A DNA stretch of 25,329 nucleotides from positions 1-25,329 of the IMG/VR virus record IMGVR_UViG_3300042474_000108; one strand, given 5' to 3'. The notes under the pieces were generated by a model. It was not told where the DNA came from. It searched no databases and saw nothing but the letters and a program-made list of their open reading frames with translations. The position numbers were made by a program, and so were the translations under genes. Position 1 is the first letter of the stretch. Every line of letters starts with the position of its first letter. This DNA is from a virus. Shown here piece by piece: positions 11,793 through 18,985 of the stretch.

Positions 11793-11886
11793 TCGCAGTA
11801 TCGTTTACAGTTGCACCATTAGAAGCCCATTTTGGTGCTTTAAACATAAGTCAAATTGTTGTAATCTTCCCCTTAATTCCTTATGT
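11669..11886. ncRNA. Possible structured RNA block (strand unresolved)
   Basis: Five perfect or near-perfect complementary pairs fall in 218 nt: 11669-11675/11719-11725 (7 bp); 11689-11699 with 11756-11759 plus 11763-11769 (11 bp with a 3-nt bulge), which crosses the first pair as a pseudoknot would; 11734-11739/11749-11754 (6 bp); 11803-11807 plus 11813-11818 with 11833-11838 plus 11841-11845 (5+6 bp with an internal loop); and 11844-11850/11880-11886 (7 bp). This density is above what I expect by chance, but no fold was computed and no clear promoter defines the strand. Confidence 0.35.
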
Positions 11887-11902
11887 CGATTTGTTTAGGT
11901 AA

Positions 11903-11940
11903 CAAAAAACCCTATCAAGGGACTCATTCTTGTAGGGTTT
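11903..11940 (-). terminator. Intrinsic terminator with extended stem
   Basis: AAACCCTA (11907-11914) pairs with TAGGGTTT (11933-11940), and CAAG (11916-11919) with CTTG (11929-11932), leaving one bulged base and a 9-nt loop. On the minus strand six U follow (11909-11904). It can end the phosphoesterase transcript and the candidate RNA at 11989. Confidence 0.8.
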
Positions 11941-11989
11941 GTTTTGATAACCGGTCAAAACCTAAATCAATAGGCTGAGTCCGATTGAT
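11903..11989 (-). ncRNA. Candidate small RNA with three hairpins and a kissing loop
   Basis: The predicted RNA starts near 11989-11986, just after TATATTTG (12001-11994). Hairpin 1: ATCAAT/ATTGAT (11984-11989 with 11966-11971), 12-nt loop. Hairpin 2: GTTTTGA/TCAAAAC (11955-11961 with 11941-11947), 7-nt loop. Hairpin 3 is the terminator. The loop of hairpin 1 contains GGACUCA (11982-11976) and the terminator loop UGAGUCC (11926-11920), a perfect 7-bp complement, so a loop-loop (kissing) contact could form. Not a known family to me. It could also be the 3' UTR of the phosphoesterase mRNA. Confidence 0.45.
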
Positions 11990-11993
11990 GCAC

Positions 11994-12001
11994 CAAATAT
12001 A
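11994..12001 (-). promoter_or_regulatory. TATATTTG -7 element before the three-hairpin RNA
   Basis: Identical octamer to the -7 elements at 4076-4069 and 9640-9633. A TTTG at the -33 distance is missing (TATC is found instead; a TTTG occurs only 11 nt upstream), so the promoter is less certain than the other two. Confidence 0.4.
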
Positions 12002-12047
12002 AAAAGATATTTCAAATAACGATAATAAAGATATTTACTAAAAATGT

Positions 12048-12884
12048 TTATAACTGCATTGGGATAACTATTGGCAGAGTTCCCTTATTCAAAAGTACTC
12101 CGCATCCAATAGCTGGTTTTTTAAAGTTCTTTCCATAGGCCATAGCATAACTCTTAAAATCAACTCCGCAACCTACTTGCATCCCAAAGATTCTAAAGTT
12201 CTTACCTACTATAAAATCAACGTATAAATCCGAATGTAAATGTCCTTGTATTTGGCTCTGGAGTTCTTTTTTCATTTTAGTTCTGGCAGTTCCTCCCTCT
12301 CCGTGATTGATATTTACATCGAATAAATCCAAACTCTCTACAAAATTCCAATTCGGTACTTTTAAAACGTCTTTGTATTCTTTAATCCAACGTTTAGATA
12401 CTCCTCCAGTAAATGCTTTACGATAAACTAATCTGTCGTGATTGCCTATTATTACAGTTGCCTCTGGAAATAATCTATAATACTTTTGCAATTCGCAAAT
12501 TGCGATGTCTAGTTCGTCTCCGGCAGACATTCCGTCTGGGTCACTCTCGTGATAACTTGAATAATGATTGTCGATAACATCTCCGATAAAAACTACTGTA
12601 CCACATTTAAACTTTTTTTGTTGCTCAAGACAAAATTCTAAATAACTAGGCAAATTAAATGGAGCGTGTAAGTCTCCAATTATTAAAATGTTATTCGGAT
12701 TTCCAAAAGTATACGGCTCTAAATTTTCTAAATCTTTACTCTTAATTTTAGCTATGTACTTCCGTAAATTTTCGATTTCTGTATAATCTCCATTAGGAAT
12801 TAACTCCCTTGCGATGTCTGTATTATTAAAATTTGACTGGAGTAATTCTAAAATATTACTATTCAAATACTGGTATTTTGACAT
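12048..12884 (-). CDS. Calcineurin-like metallophosphoesterase with N-terminal HTH-like segment
   Basis: 278 aa. All five metallophosphoesterase blocks are present in order: IIGDLHAPF (D71, H73), FIGDVIDNHYSSYH (D102), VIIGNHDRLVY (N148, H149), INHGEGG (about 193-199) and QGHLHSD (about 212-218), which bind a dinuclear metal centre. The first ~50 residues (NILELLQSNFNNTDIARELI) look like a helix-turn-helix, so the enzyme may be tethered to DNA. Phage members of this family are thought to act on nucleotides, RNA ends or DNA; the substrate is unknown here. It stands alone: 183 bp of non-coding sequence precede it, and a terminator follows about 110 nt after the stop. Confidence 0.9.
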   Translation of the reverse strand: MSKYQYLNSNILELLQSNFNNTDIARELIPNGDYTEIENLRKYIAKIKSKDLENLEPYTFGNPNNILIIGDLHAPFNLPSYLEFCLEQQKKFKCGTVVFIGDVIDNHYSSYHESDPDGMSAGDELDIAICELQKYYRLFPEATVIIGNHDRLVYRKAFTGGVSKRWIKEYKDVLKVPNWNFVESLDLFDVNINHGEGGTARTKMKKELQSQIQGHLHSDLYVDFIVGKNFRIFGMQVGCGVDFKSYAMAYGKNFKKPAIGCGVLLNKGTLPIVIPMQL

Positions 12885-12930
12885 AATTTTATTTTTAGTT
12901 ATTTAATGTAAATCTATACAAAAAAAACGC

Positions 12931-12944
12931 TAAAATCGATTTTA
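12931..12944 (-). terminator. Palindrome followed by U-run, weak terminator or operator
   Basis: TAAAATCGATTTTA is a perfect 14-bp palindrome; on the minus strand it is followed by GCG and eight T. It lies in the 183-bp gap between the membrane-protein gene and the phosphoesterase gene. The absence of a loop and of GC pairs makes it a poor terminator; it might instead be an operator upstream of the phosphoesterase. Confidence 0.3.
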
Positions 12945-13067
12945 AAGGCTATTTTATCAACAAATTTTTAATAAAGGTATATTTACTTTACTTTTTCTTT
13001 TTCTTTAAACTAGCGAAAAATCCCTTATTTTATAAGACTTAACAGAGTGATAAAATTCTTACTAAAT

Positions 13068-13271
13068 TTATTCCTCGAATGTACTCCAAATAAAATTTAT
13101 TGATAAAAAAAAGAGCAATACTTGGATAGTATGCTCTGTCTCTTCGTCAAATTTTTCATCGTTATATAATGCTCCAAACATTAATCCTTTAATCGGTGCA
13201 ATTATTAAATCGCAGTTTGCAAAATTAATTACAAAAAATAAAGTCAATAGAATCAAAATAGCTATTATCAT
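13068..13271 (-). CDS. Small membrane protein, 67 aa
   Basis: A hydrophobic N-terminus (MIIAILILLTLFFVINFANC) and a second hydrophobic helix near the end (IQVLLFFLSINFIWSTF) enclose an acidic segment (YNDEKFDEETEHT). The two helices and location 77 nt after the endolysin suggest a lysis- or membrane-associated role (holin or antiholin), but similar proteins of unknown function are common. Confidence 0.65.
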   Translation of the reverse strand: MIIAILILLTLFFVINFANCDLIIAPIKGLMFGALYNDEKFDEETEHTIQVLLFFLSINFIWSTFEE

Positions 13272-13348
13272 AATTAATCATTTTAAAGCGTTTTAAAGGA
13301 CGATAATTTTAAAACTATATAAGTATACCAAAAAAGTATTTTAGTTGC

Positions 13349-13804
13349 TTAAAACTTCTGATATTGAGTTTTACCGTTAACTTTAACTGCTCTCAAAGTT
13401 TGCTTTCTGTTTTCTTTAGTATATGATACGTGTACCCAATCCGGATTTTTATTGTCTCCAAACTCCCAAATTAACTGGTCGTATTTCAAATTGTCTTTAA
13501 TCCAATGGAATATTTGAGCGTTAGTAACCTTGTCGCCTTTCATATCGATGTCGATTGCTTCTCCTCTACAATGTTGGCTAGTTATACTTCCGTTTAATGC
13601 TTGGTTAAGATTCATTATTCTATAACCGGATGAGATATGAATAGGCACTCCGAAATGTTCTCTTACTGGCTCGAATACTTTTAGAGCTAAAATCTTTAAA
13701 TTTTCTGTTTGTGCTGGAGTAGGTACATTAACGATGCCTAATTTTTTTGCAGTCTCAGAATGGCATAACTCTTCTAGAGTTAAATGTTTACTTATTTGTG
13801 TCAT
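13349..13804 (-). CDS. Endolysin, peptidase M15 family
   Basis: 151 aa. Zinc-peptidase motifs are intact: SQHCRGEAIDIDMKG gives H78 and D85 as ligands, and DWVHVSYT gives H125; E114 in LIWEFGD is a candidate catalytic base. IHISSGYRIMNLN is the usual family strand-turn before the active site. M15_3-type enzymes cut peptide bonds in peptidoglycan cross-links. There is no signal peptide, so export depends on a holin; two small membrane proteins sit directly upstream and the one at 13955 overlaps this start by 17 bp. Confidence 0.92.
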   Translation of the reverse strand: MTQISKHLTLEELCHSETAKKLGIVNVPTPAQTENLKILALKVFEPVREHFGVPIHISSGYRIMNLNQALNGSITSQHCRGEAIDIDMKGDKVTNAQIFHWIKDNLKYDQLIWEFGDNKNPDWVHVSYTKENRKQTLRAVKVNGKTQYQKF

Positions 13805-13955
13805 CTTTTTTATTTAATAATTTAAAGGTTTGTATTAATGTATAGACTATCGATACAGTTAATAGAATTATTTTTAAGGTTTGTTCTATATTACTGAATG
13901 ATATAATCATTGACGCAGTATTCAAAGTGTAGATTTTTAAGGATTGAGGTATCAT
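13788..13955 (-). CDS. Small membrane protein, holin-like, 55 aa
   Basis: ATG at 13955-13953, stop TAA at 13790-13788: MIPQSLKIYTLNTASMIISF, then SNIEQTLKIILLTVSIVYTL and IQTFKLLNKKDDTNK. One strong TM helix (LKIILLTVSIVYTLIQTF) is followed by a short basic/acidic tail. It overlaps the endolysin start and follows the 60-aa membrane protein, so it belongs to the lysis cassette as a holin or accessory. An alternative start at the internal Met16 would give a shorter protein with the same TM. Confidence 0.75.
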   Translation of the reverse strand: MIPQSLKIYTLNTASMIISFSNIEQTLKIILLTVSIVYTLIQTFKLLNKKDDTNK

Positions 13956-13962
13956 TATTATA

Positions 13963-14145
13963 TTATGTTTTTAATTTTGCTACGATGTCTGTAAATCCTT
14001 GAATGCCTATATAAGCAGTAGCAACAATTACCCAGTCTCCCGATGTTATATTACTACAAAATAAACCTACACAAGCTACTAAAAAAACTAATAGCTTTCT
14101 GCTTATCCATTTGTTCAACAGCCTATCTAATGTTTCCTTACTCAT
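13963..14145 (-). CDS. Probable holin, 60 aa, two TM segments
   Basis: A basic amphipathic N-terminus (MSKETLDRLLNKWISRKLL) leads to two hydrophobic segments (LLVFLVACVGLFC; DWVIVATAYIGIQGFTDIV) joined by a short polar turn, then a Lys-rich end. This two-helix layout with 'SRKLLVF..A.vGLF......WV..AtaYIGiQ' is typical of putative holins beside M15 endolysins in Flavobacterium phages. It would form the inner-membrane lesion that releases the endolysin. It starts 2 nt after the upstream gene. Confidence 0.75.
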   Translation of the reverse strand: MSKETLDRLLNKWISRKLLVFLVACVGLFCSNITSGDWVIVATAYIGIQGFTDIVAKLKT

Positions 14146-14147
14146 TG

Positions 14148-14585
14148 TTATATTTGTATAGCTTCGGCTTGTTGGAATATTTCGTCAACTTGGTCATCAG
14201 TCATTTGTGTAACTGATTGAATAAATAAAACAGTTTGAGAATATCGCTCTACTGTTGTACCATAATTCCAAACATTTTTGGCAGCAGTTTTAGTTGGCTC
14301 GTCTAATTGGTCTAACGCACTCTCAATAATAGGTATTAAATTCATTAAATTTAAAATAGTTCTAACTCTCCATAGTTGACTTTCTGTTGGTGTTTTATCT
14401 CTAAATGCTTGGTCTATTTCTTCTTCTGTTGCACCTTCGTAAAATTCTCTTGTATCAAAATTAAAATAAGGTTTAACCATTGAAACTTGCAGAAGTTCAT
14501 CGATTAATATTTCAGTTTCTAAACACTCATTTGAGTAAGTAACTCCGACAACTTGATTAGTTGCTATATTTATTATTGTTTTCAT
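14148..14585 (-). CDS. Tail-fibre-associated protein, 145 aa
   Basis: The N-terminus is beta-like (MKTIINIATNQVVGVTYSNE), and the C-terminal two thirds are helical (SQLWRVRTILNLMNLIPIIE, VERYSQTVLFIQSVTQMTDD, QVDEIFQQAEAIQI). This arrangement directly after a fibre gene resembles XkdW-like or fibre-assembly proteins in other phages; the similarity is by layout, so the role is an inference. It shares one base with the fibre gene stop. Confidence 0.65.
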   Translation of the reverse strand: MKTIINIATNQVVGVTYSNECLETEILIDELLQVSMVKPYFNFDTREFYEGATEEEIDQAFRDKTPTESQLWRVRTILNLMNLIPIIESALDQLDEPTKTAAKNVWNYGTTVERYSQTVLFIQSVTQMTDDQVDEIFQQAEAIQI

Positions 14586-16162
14586 TAATCAGTTATTTGA
14601 ATTCCTCTATATGTTATACTATCTGAAGCACTTGATAATTGACAAGTCACAAAGAAATATAAATCAGCACCTAAATTATATGTAAATGTTGAAGTTAAAC
14701 TTGCTGTTGCTGTTATTGTTTGGTCGTTTTGTGTATTATTACTAATATTCAACAAATATATATTTCCACCATTTAAAGCCATTTCACGTTTAAATTTCAT
14801 TGAGAAATTTGTAGTATTAAATCCCGCAGTTGAAATTAAAGTAGCACCAGTTAATGTGTTTGTAGTGTTAATTTCTAAAGTGTGTGTTGTGTTACCTATA
14901 TTTGCTACTTTTGTAACCAAAGCACTAAAATTTAAAAAGTCACCATTACTAAAAGTATTTGCGGGAATGTAATAAGTAGCTATAATAGTTTTTGCAGTTG
15001 TTCCGGTATGCGTAACTTGTGGTGTTAAATTAAATAGTTTTCTTTGTCTTAAATTTAATGCAGTTTGTGTAGCAGTTGAAATTGGTTTATTTGCATCACT
15101 TGTATTATCTACGTTACCAAGTCCTACAAAAGTCTTATCTATTGTTTTATTTTTCCAAAGGTCTGTTGAACTTTCATAAACTAATGCTTGATTATTTGCT
15201 ACACTTGAAATATAAACGTTGTGAAGTTCATCCAATTCCCATCCGTTCATTATCTTAACGTATATTTTACCATTGTTTGCGTGAGCATATTCAACGTAAC
15301 CTAAAACAACTATGTGACCGGTTGAGCCATTTGGTTTGATGTTTGTCATTCTACCAGCAGTAGTAGGACTTAAATATAAAACGTTACCGTCTGCCCAAGT
15401 TTCGCCTTGAAGACTTCCGGTTGTGTTTATTCCTTCTAATTGACCTACTGTTATTATAAATCCCTCTTGATTTGTTGCGATAGTTTCTGTTACTACTCCT
15501 AAAGTGTCTGCACTATTTAAATCGGTGTTTCCTTGTGCTAAATCAACTGCTAGTCTTTGACCTTGCGCTCCAGTAACTTTAACGACTTGGTATGCTGCTT
15601 TAGTTAATGTAGTATTCGGTGTTACTTTGTTTACTACTCTTGCCACTAAATCAACTCCATTTTTTAATATAACAGAGCCACCTTTTAAAGTAGTTTCTGA
15701 ACTTCCTAGAGCATCATTCCATCTTGTTACAGCAACTCCAGCAGTTCCAGTTGGTGTTGTATCTAGTTCTATTTGACCGGCTTTTAATTCAAATTCGCCT
15801 AAATCTACGTTTTGTGTTGCACCAGTATAAGGTACTAAATTTGTAACGCTTGGTATAGTTGGTTTGTTTAGTATTTGAGCGTCTCCACTAACTGCGTTCC
15901 AATCTGCGTTGACGTTTACTTCTGCACCGGTAGCTATTCCAGCGAGTTTATTTTTTTCTGTTAATGAATATTGCTTGTAAGTAGTTCCATCAAGTATTTC
16001 GTCTTGGTTTAAAACTACGTCACCGGTTTTAGTATTTACAGAAGTAACTGCTCCTCCTCCTCCAGTAATTGTGTTTACGTTTATAGTAGTTAAATTAGGT
16101 TGAATAGTTAATGCAACCGTTTCAATTACTGGACTAATATTTATGTCTATTGTATCTGGCAT
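14585..16162 (-). CDS. Tail fibre / receptor-binding-region protein, 525 aa
   Basis: After a short N-terminal beta segment there is a Gly-rich hinge (TITGGGGAVTSVNTKTGDVV), then the repeat-like 'TGAEVNVNADWNAVSGDAQI' and 'LNKPTIPSVTNLVPYTGATQ' units typical of phage fibres. The middle (~190-315) has conserved structural-domain features (RVVNKVTPNTTLTKAAYQVV, LSPTTAGRMTNIKPNGSTGH, IVVLGYVEYAHANNGKIYVK). The C-terminus is Thr/Asn-rich beta and probably holds the host-contact tip. It likely forms a trimeric fibre. It lies between the BppU-like protein and the lysis cassette; receptor specificity cannot be read. Confidence 0.82.
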   Translation of the reverse strand: MPDTIDINISPVIETVALTIQPNLTTINVNTITGGGGAVTSVNTKTGDVVLNQDEILDGTTYKQYSLTEKNKLAGIATGAEVNVNADWNAVSGDAQILNKPTIPSVTNLVPYTGATQNVDLGEFELKAGQIELDTTPTGTAGVAVTRWNDALGSSETTLKGGSVILKNGVDLVARVVNKVTPNTTLTKAAYQVVKVTGAQGQRLAVDLAQGNTDLNSADTLGVVTETIATNQEGFIITVGQLEGINTTGSLQGETWADGNVLYLSPTTAGRMTNIKPNGSTGHIVVLGYVEYAHANNGKIYVKIMNGWELDELHNVYISSVANNQALVYESSTDLWKNKTIDKTFVGLGNVDNTSDANKPISTATQTALNLRQRKLFNLTPQVTHTGTTAKTIIATYYIPANTFSNGDFLNFSALVTKVANIGNTTHTLEINTTNTLTGATLISTAGFNTTNFSMKFKREMALNGGNIYLLNISNNTQNDQTITATASLTSTFTYNLGADLYFFVTCQLSSASDSITYRGIQITD

Positions 16163-16163
16163 C

Positions 16164-16499
16164 TTATCTAGTTATATCGCATTCAATTAAAAATTCACCA
16201 CTTAACCAAGTCTTAATAGTTCCGTCTGCAAATAAGATTTCTAAATCATATAAGTAGTTACCGGATGCTATATTTATAATTTGTTGGTTTATTCTAAATA
16301 AGCCACCAGCAGCGTTTGTAATTGTTATACCAGCACTTGCTACAGATGTCAAAGATAATGCAATCAGTCCTCCGCATTCACTTCGTAGCTGCATTCTAAT
16401 TGTTGCGCCGGTAAGATTAATAACTACATTATTTTTTAGCAAAGCAAAGTTAACCGCTTCAAATGTATCTCCCTTTATATGTGTAAAATTATAACTCAT
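16164..16499 (-). CDS. BppU N-terminal domain-like protein, 111 aa
   Basis: The whole protein has a beta-sandwich pattern: FTHIKGDTFEAVNFALLKNN, VVINLTGATIRMQLRSECGG, GLFRINQQIINIASGNYLYD and LEILFADGTIKTWLSGEFLI. 'KGDTF....F.l..n...i.LTGatIrmQlR' and 'YLYDLEI...DG...T.l.G.f.I' are the motifs of the BppU N-terminal domain that links receptor-binding proteins to the baseplate in lactococcal phages. It probably connects the fibre protein encoded 1 nt downstream. Its start overlaps the stop of the 31-aa gene (ATGA). Confidence 0.75.
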   Translation of the reverse strand: MSYNFTHIKGDTFEAVNFALLKNNVVINLTGATIRMQLRSECGGLIALSLTSVASAGITITNAAGGLFRINQQIINIASGNYLYDLEILFADGTIKTWLSGEFLIECDITR

Positions 16500-16591
16500 T
16501 TCTTATTTTGTTTGCTTAAGTATTGCTTAACTTTCTGTAGGTTTTCTTTTTTTATCTTATAAGCGATAAATTTATTTTTTGGCTCTTTCAT
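16496..16591 (-). CDS. 31-aa basic peptide
   Basis: ATG at 16591-16589, stop TGA at 16498-16496: MKEPKNKFIAYKIKKENLQK then VKQYLSKQNKK. It is very Lys-rich. ATGA overlaps with both the connector-like gene and the BppU-like gene make translation by coupling likely. Unknown role; it may exist mainly to couple translation, or act as a small virion or nucleic-acid-binding peptide. Confidence 0.6.
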   Translation of the reverse strand: MKEPKNKFIAYKIKKENLQKVKQYLSKQNKK

Positions 16592-17091
16592 AGTACCCAG
16601 TTACAAGGATTAGCTTTTTGGTCTGGATACATATCGCTATCTCTATTGGTCCAGTACTCTGGAAATTTAGCTGCTGCATTTATACCCATATAATCTATAA
16701 ATCTAGTAGCGTAAAAGTCTGCAAATGTTCTATGTTTTTGAACTAATATATCTAACTCTTCTCGGCTTGGTGTTTCCGAGTTCTCACTACGATGCTTGAA
16801 GACTCCTCCATTACGTATTTGGTAATTCGCAAAGGGAAGATAATCAACCATACTTTTGTGTATGAGTAAAGGTTGCACGTAATCCTTAACTAAATTTAAA
16901 TAATCTCCGGTTAAAGTATTAGTTTCTATTTTAGTTGTGATAGTGTTATAAAGTTGAGTACCTAAATAATTTTGTACGTGCATCTGTTGAGCAATTTTAA
17001 TAAACTGCATAAACAAGTCAGCGTCTACGTTTCCGTTAAGGATTGTATTTGCTTTTAGGTCTGTTTGTGTTATGAATAAAGTTGTAGCCAT
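16588..17091 (-). CDS. Head-tail connector-like protein, 167 aa
   Basis: MATTLFITQTDLKANTILNG, then NVDADLFMQFIKIAQQMHVQ and NYLGTQLYNTITTKIETN form a helical N-terminal half like head-tail adaptor (gp6-type) proteins; 'lFit.tDL......NGNvD.d.f.qfIkiAQ..hiqnyLGt.Ly' is a pattern I recognise from proteins beside portals in Bacteroidota phages (DUF6712-like). The conserved C-terminus includes FADFYATRFIDYMG and YPDQKANPCNWVL. It follows the portal by 3 nt. The adaptor role is inferred. Confidence 0.72.
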   Translation of the reverse strand: MATTLFITQTDLKANTILNGNVDADLFMQFIKIAQQMHVQNYLGTQLYNTITTKIETNTLTGDYLNLVKDYVQPLLIHKSMVDYLPFANYQIRNGGVFKHRSENSETPSREELDILVQKHRTFADFYATRFIDYMGINAAAKFPEYWTNRDSDMYPDQKANPCNWVL

Positions 17092-17094
17092 TTA

Positions 17095-18984
17095 TTATCC
17101 TCTATAATTTGGGTGATGTCCGTTGTTTGGCATATCTATCGGAGCAATTTTTGAATCGATTAAACCGGCTGGAGTTGGATTGTAACCCTCAATACTTGCA
17201 ACCTCTTCGCTAGATGCTAAAGATTTGTCTGCGTAAGGAGTTCCGTCTGTTTTAGTTTTTAATCTATATAAATTCTCATTCCAAAAATGACCGCAATTTA
17301 CTCCGCCCTTGAATCTAAATAGTGAGTAATTCTCGCCCTTGTGTCCGAACTCATTATTTACGCCTTGAAAGGAAGCCATATCTATATCCTCTTTGCGATA
17401 TACTACTCCGCTATTTGTACGTGACATCATATTTACGCAAAATTCTCTTGAGTTTGTACTCTTATATTTTTCTGCATACTCATAACGCACTTTATAAATA
17501 TCCTTATCCAAATAACTTGGTTGACTTGGACTGCTCTTTATAAATCCTCCTAGTTTAGTATCTTTTTTTGGCTTAATATGTTGCTTTGCCCAGTCTTCAA
17601 TACTTATGTTATTATCGTCAAACTCTCTTTTATCTACTAGTTCCCACTCGTCAGAAACTACCTCTCCGTCAAAAGAGTTAATATCAAAACATTCGTGTTC
17701 ATCGCTTAAAGTTTGTACTGGTGCTACTTGTTGTATTGCAGATTTTAAACCTACTAAAGAGCGTATCTCGTCAGCAGTCATCGACTCAAGTACTTTATTA
17801 GCTACCAATGGACTTAGAGCGTTTATTCCGTCTATAATTGTGTTAGATTTTTCAGTTATAGTTAAGTCATTTACTGCGTCTAAAGGTTGTAATGTTTTAA
17901 AGTATAAATCTAAAGTGATTCCGTTATAAGCAAGTATGTTATTTAACTCTTTTATGATTAAGTTTTGGAATGGTTTTATAACTGTATTTTGCATTAAAAT
18001 AGTAGCCGTCTGTAATTCGTCTGCATTGTTTCCGAATCCGCTATTATCTTTAATACCTAATAACATAGGACTAATAACTCTGTGAGATACCATTATTTTA
18101 CGCATACTTTCGTCACTTAAAAATTGGTATTGATTATGAGCATCCGATAATTGCACCGGAGTAATAGTAGCTCCGTAATCATTTGAATCGTTAAAAGATA
18201 AAATAAATCTTCCAGCGTTTGAGGTACCAGAAAACTTTTGAGTTATTGCTCTTTCGATGTCTCTTTGTTCGTCCTCTGTTGGAGTACCATTGTTAAAGTT
18301 GATTAACATAGACGGAGCAAGTCCGTTCATTATATTATTTAAATGGTAGTTGCTTATTTCCTCTTCTAATTCGCAGTATTGTAATCCTCCTTGCCAATCT
18401 GGCGGAGAGTAATAATAGAATCCAGTTTTATAAGGTTTAATGTAAAGTATCTCTTCGCTCTCTTCACTTGTACCAAATGCCGGTATTGGTTTTGGAGGAT
18501 TCTGTCTACTTACTTTGGTCCAATCGTCTGCATAAAAATAAAACTCAACCTCTCCGTCCTCGTTACATTTTCCACTTCTTAAAGTTTCGATAGGCCAGTG
18601 ATTACATTCTACTATACGAGTTCTGTCTATTGAATAAACTACTTGTATAGCACACTGTCCCATAGCTTTCAAATCGTAGCAAAGTCTCTCTGTTGTACTA
18701 TCGTCAAATAATAACATAGCTTGTGCGTAGTCTTCCGGTTTCATTTGAGCATCTGAAGCATCTAATCCTTGACCGAATATCATTTGACTAATTCCGTTTA
18801 CGATTGCATTGTTTGTAGGACTTCCATTTATACGGTCTTGAATATATCCAAAATAATTATTGTCATCTCCGTAAGATACCCACTCTTGATTTCTTACTTC
18901 GATAATTCTAGGACTTGTATAGGTCGCCAGATTGACAATTCCGATACCAGTATTTTTAGGTTTTAATTCTATTTTTTTTCTCAT
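17095..18984 (-). CDS. Portal protein with extra C-terminal domain, 629 aa
   Basis: Residues ~1-415 form a portal core: NQEWVSYGDDNNYFGYIQDR, SPTNNAIVNGISQMIFGQGL, a beta/clip part (FYYYSPPDWQGG), and the long stem region (SDESMRKIMVSHRVISPMLL, GIKDNSGFGNNADELQTATI). This is the ring through which DNA enters the head. From about residue 490 an additional domain follows: REFCVNMMSRTNSGVVYRKE, DIDMASFQGVNNEFG and FKGGVNCGHFWNENLYRLK. In other Bacteroidota phages this Cys/His-containing piece is also found attached to portals, or, as far as I recall, alone; its role may be head morphogenesis. It starts 1 nt after the 117-aa gene. Confidence 0.88.
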   Translation of the reverse strand: MRKKIELKPKNTGIGIVNLATYTSPRIIEVRNQEWVSYGDDNNYFGYIQDRINGSPTNNAIVNGISQMIFGQGLDASDAQMKPEDYAQAMLLFDDSTTERLCYDLKAMGQCAIQVVYSIDRTRIVECNHWPIETLRSGKCNEDGEVEFYFYADDWTKVSRQNPPKPIPAFGTSEESEEILYIKPYKTGFYYYSPPDWQGGLQYCELEEEISNYHLNNIMNGLAPSMLINFNNGTPTEDEQRDIERAITQKFSGTSNAGRFILSFNDSNDYGATITPVQLSDAHNQYQFLSDESMRKIMVSHRVISPMLLGIKDNSGFGNNADELQTATILMQNTVIKPFQNLIIKELNNILAYNGITLDLYFKTLQPLDAVNDLTITEKSNTIIDGINALSPLVANKVLESMTADEIRSLVGLKSAIQQVAPVQTLSDEHECFDINSFDGEVVSDEWELVDKREFDDNNISIEDWAKQHIKPKKDTKLGGFIKSSPSQPSYLDKDIYKVRYEYAEKYKSTNSREFCVNMMSRTNSGVVYRKEDIDMASFQGVNNEFGHKGENYSLFRFKGGVNCGHFWNENLYRLKTKTDGTPYADKSLASSEEVASIEGYNPTPAGLIDSKIAPIDMPNNGHHPNYRG

Positions 18985-18985
18985 A

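Larger units (their letters stand above)
11603..12047. other. 445-bp non-coding, structure-rich region
   Basis: No reading frame longer than about 20 codons looks coding here. It contains an AT-rich promoter-like end (11603-11660), a pair of direct repeats, a block of nested inverted repeats (11669-11886), and a promoter-hairpins-terminator unit on the minus strand (12001-11903). Base composition is less AT-rich than other intergenic spaces, as expected for structured RNA. Details are given in the separate entries. Confidence 0.7.

Noticed and set aside
11640-12001. tRNA or tmRNA
   Set aside because: No T-arm consensus (GTTCRA), no acceptor-stem pairing with CCA and no anticodon arm; the tag-like frame has no matching tRNA-like domain.
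13219-13247. CAAAATTA with CAA 17 bp away as a promoter inside the 67-aa membrane protein gene
   Set aside because: Spacing is off and the -33 element incomplete; such matches are frequent by chance in AT-rich coding sequence.
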